Source: Bifidobacterium breve
Lineage (GTDB): Bacteria; Actinomycetota; Acidimicrobiia; Acidimicrobiales; Ilumatobacteraceae
Direction: 5' to 3'
Length of the DNA: 8,937 nt
NCBI GenBank assembly: GCA_945896935.1
Contig: CAMDER010000068.1
Location: forward strand, 1-8,937
The notes beneath the pieces are model-generated. The model did no database searches. It saw nothing but the letters and a program-made list of their open reading frames with translations, and was not told the DNA's origin. The stretch's first letter is position 1; each line of letters opens with the position of its first letter. The position numbers were made by a program, and so were the translations under genes. This document shows, piece after piece, positions 5,787-8,937 of the stretch.

Positions 5787-6878
5787 ATGTCACGTCCTTC
5801 ACCTGCAGCAGTAGTGGTGTCAATCATCTACTTCGCAGCGCTAGCAGGCGATTGGTGGCCGATCTTCTACCTGCTCGCTTTTGCTGGGTCAATTCCAGCC
5901 TTCATCTACCTTTTCATCAACTTCTCTGGTCGGCGTCCATTATGGAGTTTTCTTTTGATGTTCATACCAGTTGTTGGGGCTGTACTGGCTTTGGGACGGT
6001 TTCTGAAAAACAGTGGTCCTCAGATTGCACTGGGTATCGCCTTATGGTCTGCGCCCGCAATTACATATGAAAGTCGAGGATTGGAAAGATTGGTGATTTT
6101 TGCAATCCTCGCAGTACTTCTTTGGGCGACGCTAAGTTTTGTACCGCCATTTAGGTTGAACCCGTCACTGACTTCGATCGCTGTGATCGCTTTGCCAACA
6201 ATTTTATTTGTGCTGATTGTGTCGATCTTCGCTCCGTTCATCAGTTCTTCTGCTGACGTTGATCTCGACTACGCCGACGACGGCTACGACCCACTCGGCG
6301 GCGACAACTGGGGGCCCGATACCGAGTATGCGACTTCTGATACTGCTCCGTGGTCTCCAATTGATGGCTATACCACTAGCGACATTGAGCCGCTTGCATC
6401 ACCCTCGTACGGGCAACAGTCGCTTTTGCCAGGCGGTTCTCAAGAAGTTGTGTTCCCGAGCGATTTTTACAACGCGGCAGACTCAGACATCGGCGGAGCC
6501 GTCGAGTCGACGCACAACCTTGACGTGTCAGAAGTTCGTTTTGACCAGTTCGATAACACAATGAGTGTTAACACTAGCGAGGGCGATTTTTCACTCAGAT
6601 ACAGTGAAATCACCGGACGCCTTTCCGGCCAACTCGTGGACGGTGGATCTCTCGAAGTCTGGACGGATGACGTTACTGGAGTGATTCAAGTCTCCCAAAA
6701 TGCAGAAATACAATCCTTTCGCCATGAAGCAATCACGGATAGTTGGGTCTCCGTCGGGGAGGACGGTGTACACCGTATTGATTCTGATCCGATCACGGGT
6801 GAAATGCGTGTTCACACTCCGCAAGGTACTTCCAAATTCCGTCTTGATCCGTTCTCAAATCGCATACTTCCGTCATGA
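5787..6878 (+). CDS. Orphan membrane protein with C-terminal 20-residue repeat array
   Basis: I do not recognise a family. The 363-residue protein has three parts. Residues 1-153 hold about six hydrophobic helices (roughly 8-21, 24-46, 52-72, 77-93, 101-120, 129-153). Residues about 155-245 are an acidic, Asp/Tyr/Ser/Pro-rich linker (DVDLDYADDGYDPLGGD) likely to be disordered. Residues 248-363 consist of six consecutive units of 20 residues, the last cut to 16, with a shared core of the form D-x-I/V-T-G-x-hydrophobic followed by a Gly or Asn turn (SEITGRL, DDVTGVI, DPITGEM). The pattern recalls YD/RHS-type beta-hairpin repeats, but the YD dipeptide itself is missing. No catalytic residues or cysteine pairs stand out. 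If the even helix count is right, linker and repeats would lie on the same side as the N-terminus. Three of about fifteen arginine codons are AGA/AGG, between the housekeeping genes and the next operon. Its end converges on the orphan operon with a 9-bp gap. Confidence 0.8.
   Translation: MSRPSPAAVVVSIIYFAALAGDWWPIFYLLAFAGSIPAFIYLFINFSGRRPLWSFLLMFIPVVGAVLALGRFLKNSGPQIALGIALWSAPAITYESRGLERLVIFAILAVLLWATLSFVPPFRLNPSLTSIAVIALPTILFVLIVSIFAPFISSSADVDLDYADDGYDPLGGDNWGPDTEYATSDTAPWSPIDGYTTSDIEPLASPSYGQQSLLPGGSQEVVFPSDFYNAADSDIGGAVESTHNLDVSEVRFDQFDNTMSVNTSEGDFSLRYSEITGRLSGQLVDGGSLEVWTDDVTGVIQVSQNAEIQSFRHEAITDSWVSVGEDGVHRIDSDPITGEMRVHTPQGTSKFRLDPFSNRILPS
6528..6875 (+). repeat. Protein-level tandem repeat: six units of 20 codons (last 16)
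   Basis: Units cover residues 248-267, 268-287, 288-307, 308-327, 328-347 and 348-363 of the membrane protein. Aligned without gaps they share hydrophobic residues at unit positions 3-5, an acidic residue around 6-7, Ile/Val/Phe-Thr/Ser/Asp-Gly/Asn at 8-10 in most units, a hydrophobic at 12 and a Gly near 19-20 in most. The DNA itself is not repetitive, so the array is old or evolving under protein-level constraint. Confidence 0.6.
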
Positions 6879-6887
6879 TGTGAAGAT

Positions 6888-7688
6888 CTACCGGAACCCT
6901 TCGCCTGGAGTCCCCCGAAAAGTGGGCACATGTAATGATTTCCAATCAAACAGGTCGATGAGCTTGGCCACATGCGACAGTCGATCATTTAGGTCTTCGG
7001 CGTTAAGGTCGTACAGCGACTGCAGCAGTGGCGTCCACGTGCGCTTCCTGAACGCTTTCTTGATCTCGCGCTCAAGCTCACGTGAAAACGGTGGCCCAAC
7101 TGTTTGGCCTCGAATACTTGCGATCTGGAGCGCCAAGACTGGGTCCGCCTTAGACCTTTCAACGTCCAGAACGAGTTCCTCAAGCGCTTGCCCAAGAAGT
7201 CCCGCTGTCAGAGGTCGCTCAAATTCGGTCGCCGGAAGCGAGAAAGCCATAACCCAGTCTGTAATTACGGAAAAAAACTCGGGCTGCCCAATGAAACTCG
7301 AGGGCGATTTCCAAACACGATTCAACAGCTGCTCTAGTGCGTCCTCGTGTGTTTCTTCAAGAAAGGTAGAAACGACCTCCAGATTTCTGTTGTGAATTGG
7401 AATCAACCCGAGAAATGGCTCCAGATGGTCAGCGTGATACTCCAGGGGAGTTCTCCAAAGGACCTCGATGGCATAAACCAAATCTGCCACTGCCTCGATA
7501 GCGAGCGAACTGAAGTAACGAGTCCCGATTTCAAGGAGAGTGCTTCCACGCTGTTCACTCAACTTTTGGATCCGTTGACCATCGCGCGCGTAGGTGGCCA
7601 AAACGCCACACGCGGCAATAAATTGGTCGGAGATAACCTTGGGGTTGGTGGATGGAATCCAATCCCTGGAGCCCGATAAGCCCGACAT
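6888..7688 (-). CDS. Orphan helical protein, second gene of accessory operon
   Basis: I do not recognise this 266-residue protein. The composition is that of a soluble, mostly alpha-helical protein: amphipathic stretches around 52-78 (LLEIGTRYFSSLAIEAVADL), 104-127, 160-179 and 217-250, no membrane helix and no signal peptide. One cysteine (Cys27) is present and no zinc, nucleotide-binding or nuclease motif is evident. The frame is open 30 codons further upstream, inside the preceding gene, but the ATG at 7688 is preferred because it follows that gene's stop by 7 nt and has GAAGG 10 nt before it. The two genes are surely cotranscribed and probably act together. Five of eighteen arginine codons are AGA/AGG, against about one in der, a sign of foreign origin. 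It ends 9 bp from the convergent membrane-protein gene. A role in defence, conflict or regulation is possible but nothing in the sequence proves it. Confidence 0.75.
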   Translation of the reverse strand: MSGLSGSRDWIPSTNPKVISDQFIAACGVLATYARDGQRIQKLSEQRGSTLLEIGTRYFSSLAIEAVADLVYAIEVLWRTPLEYHADHLEPFLGLIPIHNRNLEVVSTFLEETHEDALEQLLNRVWKSPSSFIGQPEFFSVITDWVMAFSLPATEFERPLTAGLLGQALEELVLDVERSKADPVLALQIASIRGQTVGPPFSRELEREIKKAFRKRTWTPLLQSLYDLNAEDLNDRLSHVAKLIDLFDWKSLHVPTFRGTPGEGFR

Positions 7689-7695
7689 GGTGCAA

Positions 7696-8463
7696 TTACC
7701 TTCGACCGAGTCGATCTGCTTCAGACACCGGATCCCAGTCCACAACTGGCCAACCAACCCGCTTCTGGAACCTCGCAATAATCTCTATAGACGGCCGATA
7801 TTGCCTCTGTGCGAAGTGCTTGATCGCGGCAATGTCCTCGGCCCTATACTTACCTTTTGAAGCACGTTTATCCGCCTTCTTCATCGCTTTAAGATCAAAA
7901 CGACCCTGGGAAGCTAATAAGTTTCCCAGAATCCCCGGAGACGCAAGGGTCTGTCCGACCTGCGATTTGAAAGTGCTAATCCTCGCGTCAAGTTCCTGGG
8001 AGGTGAAAGAGACCAATGGTTGTCCGCCTAACAAAAAGGTTGCGATGTGGTTCAGCACAGTATTCCGATTCTGTTCGTCGTTAAGAAAATCTGATCCATT
8101 TGCGCTAGCCCGCTCCACGAGATGCCATATTGCCTGATCAATGATCGGACTCAGGTTGGACTTAACGAAGGACTCAACATCGCTGTCAGAACTCCCGTCA
8201 CCCATCAGAATTCTGCCTAGCAATTTCACACCTATGGAATCGCGAGGATCTTTCCGCATCGCCTTTGTGTCAGCCACTGAAAGAGATCGGAGTGTCTCAA
8301 AGCTTGGGCCTCGATTCTTGTTTAGATTCTCTCTTAGCCAAACTCCTGCCGCAATTACCTCATTGAGTTCGGCGGGCTCCTTCTGGCTTATGTTTCCCGT
8401 CTTGCTGAGAAACGGATACAAAACCTTGACGACCTGATCAAAATCGTAAATCTCGCCCGGCAT
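7696..8463 (-). CDS. Orphan soluble protein, first gene of accessory operon
   Basis: I do not recognise this 255-residue protein. It has no cysteine, membrane helix or signal peptide. It reads as helical throughout, with a strongly basic stretch at about 188-207 (RFDLKAMKKADKRASKGKYR) that could contact nucleic acid, and a Trp-rich end (GWPVVDWDP, 237-245). The ATG at 8463 is chosen because AGAGGA lies 4 nt upstream, the best ribosome-binding site in the window; the frame stays open to 8577 without another good site. Seven of nineteen arginine codons are AGA or AGG and ATA and CTA codons recur, unlike der and the radical-SAM gene. It leads a two-gene operon, with the partner starting 7 nt after its stop. 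The opposite-strand ORF across part of this region (7652-8137) is Ser/Cys-rich and looks like an antisense artefact. Function unknown. Confidence 0.75.
   Translation of the reverse strand: MPGEIYDFDQVVKVLYPFLSKTGNISQKEPAELNEVIAAGVWLRENLNKNRGPSFETLRSLSVADTKAMRKDPRDSIGVKLLGRILMGDGSSDSDVESFVKSNLSPIIDQAIWHLVERASANGSDFLNDEQNRNTVLNHIATFLLGGQPLVSFTSQELDARISTFKSQVGQTLASPGILGNLLASQGRFDLKAMKKADKRASKGKYRAEDIAAIKHFAQRQYRPSIEIIARFQKRVGWPVVDWDPVSEADRLGRR
7699..7703 (-). promoter_or_regulatory. Ribosome-binding site of the second orphan gene
   Basis: GAAGG on the minus strand lies in the last codons of the first gene, 10 nt before the ATG at 7688. The spacing is on the long side but supports this start over the in-frame codons further upstream. 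Confidence 0.45.
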
Positions 8464-8467
8464 TGTG

Positions 8468-8473
8468 TCCTCT
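8468..8473 (-). promoter_or_regulatory. Ribosome-binding site of the orphan operon
   Basis: AGAGGA on the minus strand, 4 nt before the ATG at 8463. It decides the start against an in-frame ATG at 8481, which lies upstream of the site itself. Confidence 0.7.
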
Positions 8474-8818
8474 TTTCGCATCGAAATTAACAATTTCATT
8501 TCAATCATTAGCTGGATTAGACGAATACAACAACAGTACCAAGTTGGGCGTGCGCCCTTTGCACCCTCTTGGAGCACCGTCGGGTCCCTGGAGTCAAAAC
8601 AGACCGAGGAAGTTTCCGTGGCTCAGCATAATGATTATGGATCGTGGGTTTTCCGTTTCTGCATGGCCAAGAATTAGGTGCAGGCTCGTTTCACCAGTCC
8701 CGCGGCGATTTTTGGAGGCATGGGTATCTGGGCCCACGTCGATTTCTTCTTGATCGCTTTGCGAAAAGTTCCTGATCGACGAGGTAAACCCCTTTCCTGA
8801 TTTGCACAGTGGCGACGC

Positions 8819-8824
8819 TAGGAT
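8819..8824 (+). promoter_or_regulatory. Probable -10 element of the tRNA-Pro gene
   Basis: TAGGAT matches TANNNT and would start transcription near 8831, about 9 nt before the mature 5' end of the tRNA, a typical distance. No good -35 is seen at 16-18 bp; TTGCAC (8802-8807) is only 11 bp away. Confidence 0.45.
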
Positions 8825-8839
8825 CGCCTGCACATAACT

Positions 8840-8913
8840 CGGGCTGTGGCGCAGCTTGGTAGCGCGCTTGACTGGGGGTCAAGAGGTCGCAGGTTCAAAT
8901 CCTGTCAGCCCGA
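8840..8913 (+). tRNA. tRNA-Pro, anticodon GGG
   Basis: A complete 74-nt cloverleaf is visible. The acceptor stem is CGGGCTG (8840-8846) paired with CAGCCCG (8906-8912), with discriminator A8913. The D stem is GCGC (8849-8852) with GCGC (8862-8865) around a loop containing GG. The anticodon stem is CTTGA (8867-8871) with TCAAG (8879-8883) around the loop CTGGGGG, giving anticodon GGG at 8874-8876. The T stem is GCAGG (8889-8893) with CCTGT (8901-8905) around TTCAAAT. The variable loop is short. CCA is not encoded (CAC follows), so it is added after transcription. It reads proline codon CCC and, by wobble, CCU. No repeat of its 3' half is found in the window, so no att duplication is seen here. 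Confidence 0.96.
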
Positions 8914-8937
8914 CACAATGACGGCAGGCTCCGGTAA

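Larger units (their letters stand above)
8464..8839. other. 376-bp spacer between orphan operon and tRNA-Pro
   Basis: No convincing gene. The first 50 bp (to about 8515) are A/T-rich and should hold the orphan operon's promoter; AAATTA at 8484-8489 gives TAATTT on the minus strand, a weak TANNNT match about 20 nt before the ATG, with no good -35. Farther on, TTCTTGAT (8747-8754) and two copies of TTCCTGAT (8769-8776 and 8794-8801) recur at 22 and 25 bp. TAGGAT at 8819-8824 is the likely tRNA -10 box. A 79-codon minus-strand ORF (8833-8594) lacks a ribosome-binding site and reads as non-coding. Confidence 0.55.

Noticed and set aside
6700..7395. 231-codon plus-strand ORF
   Set aside because: It overlaps the end of the membrane-protein gene and the orphan operon in antisense, is Ser/Arg-rich in an artefact-like way and has no ribosome-binding site.
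7652..8137. 161-codon plus-strand ORF
   Set aside because: It lies antisense across the orphan operon, with Cys/Ser/Trp-rich composition typical of reverse-strand reading. The minus genes have good ribosome-binding sites and operon spacing.
8594..8833. 79-codon minus-strand ORF upstream of the tRNA
   Set aside because: No ribosome-binding site, no hydrophobic or domain pattern, and it overlaps the probable tRNA promoter.
8840..8913. tRNA-Pro as an attachment site for the accessory block
   Set aside because: No second copy of the tRNA 3' end and no integrase gene are in the window, and the block is on the 5' side of the tRNA.
1..8937. CRISPR array, insertion sequence or transposase, riboswitch
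   Set aside because: I read both strands and found no regularly spaced repeats, no transposase-like protein with terminal inverted repeats and no recognisable riboswitch core.

Overview
The window looks like a stretch of a free-living actinobacterial chromosome with roughly half G+C. Placement in or near the Acidimicrobiia is my inference. It rests on the FadE-type acyl-CoA dehydrogenase, the PDZ/radical-SAM/DUF512 gene joined to der, TANNNT-type -10 hexamers, leaderless-looking starts and a tRNA gene without an encoded CCA. I could not test it by database search.

Layout. Positions 1-855 hold the 3' part of an acyl-CoA dehydrogenase gene (+). Converging on it within 4 bp is a minus-strand pair: ispH (2311-1283), the last enzyme of the MEP isoprenoid pathway, followed by a small four-helix membrane protein (1270-860). 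A 71-bp divergent spacer (2312-2382) separates ispH from a tight plus-strand cluster: a PDZ/radical-SAM/DUF512 protein (2383-3807), the ribosome-assembly GTPase Der (3804-5159, overlapping by 4 bp) and a 90-residue zinc-ribbon protein with one membrane anchor (5165-5437). Both genes flanking the spacer lack a Shine-Dalgarno sequence, and both carry TAGCCT exactly 7 nt before their ATG, which suggests two leaderless promoters.

From about 5.44 kb the character changes from housekeeping to accessory. A 349-bp gap with only a doubtful small ORF and an inverted repeat comes first. Next is an orphan membrane protein (5787-6878) with about six membrane helices, an acidic linker and a C-terminal array of six 20-residue repeats. 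Converging on it is a two-gene minus-strand operon (8463-7696 and 7688-6888) encoding two proteins I do not recognise. These two genes use AGA/AGG arginine codons far more than der does, which fits acquisition by transfer. After a 376-bp gap the window ends with a tRNA-Pro(GGG) gene (8840-8913).

The best candidate for an undescribed system is the orphan two-gene operon, possibly with its convergent repeat-bearing membrane protein. The sequence shows that these genes are real-looking and linked. It does not show what they do.
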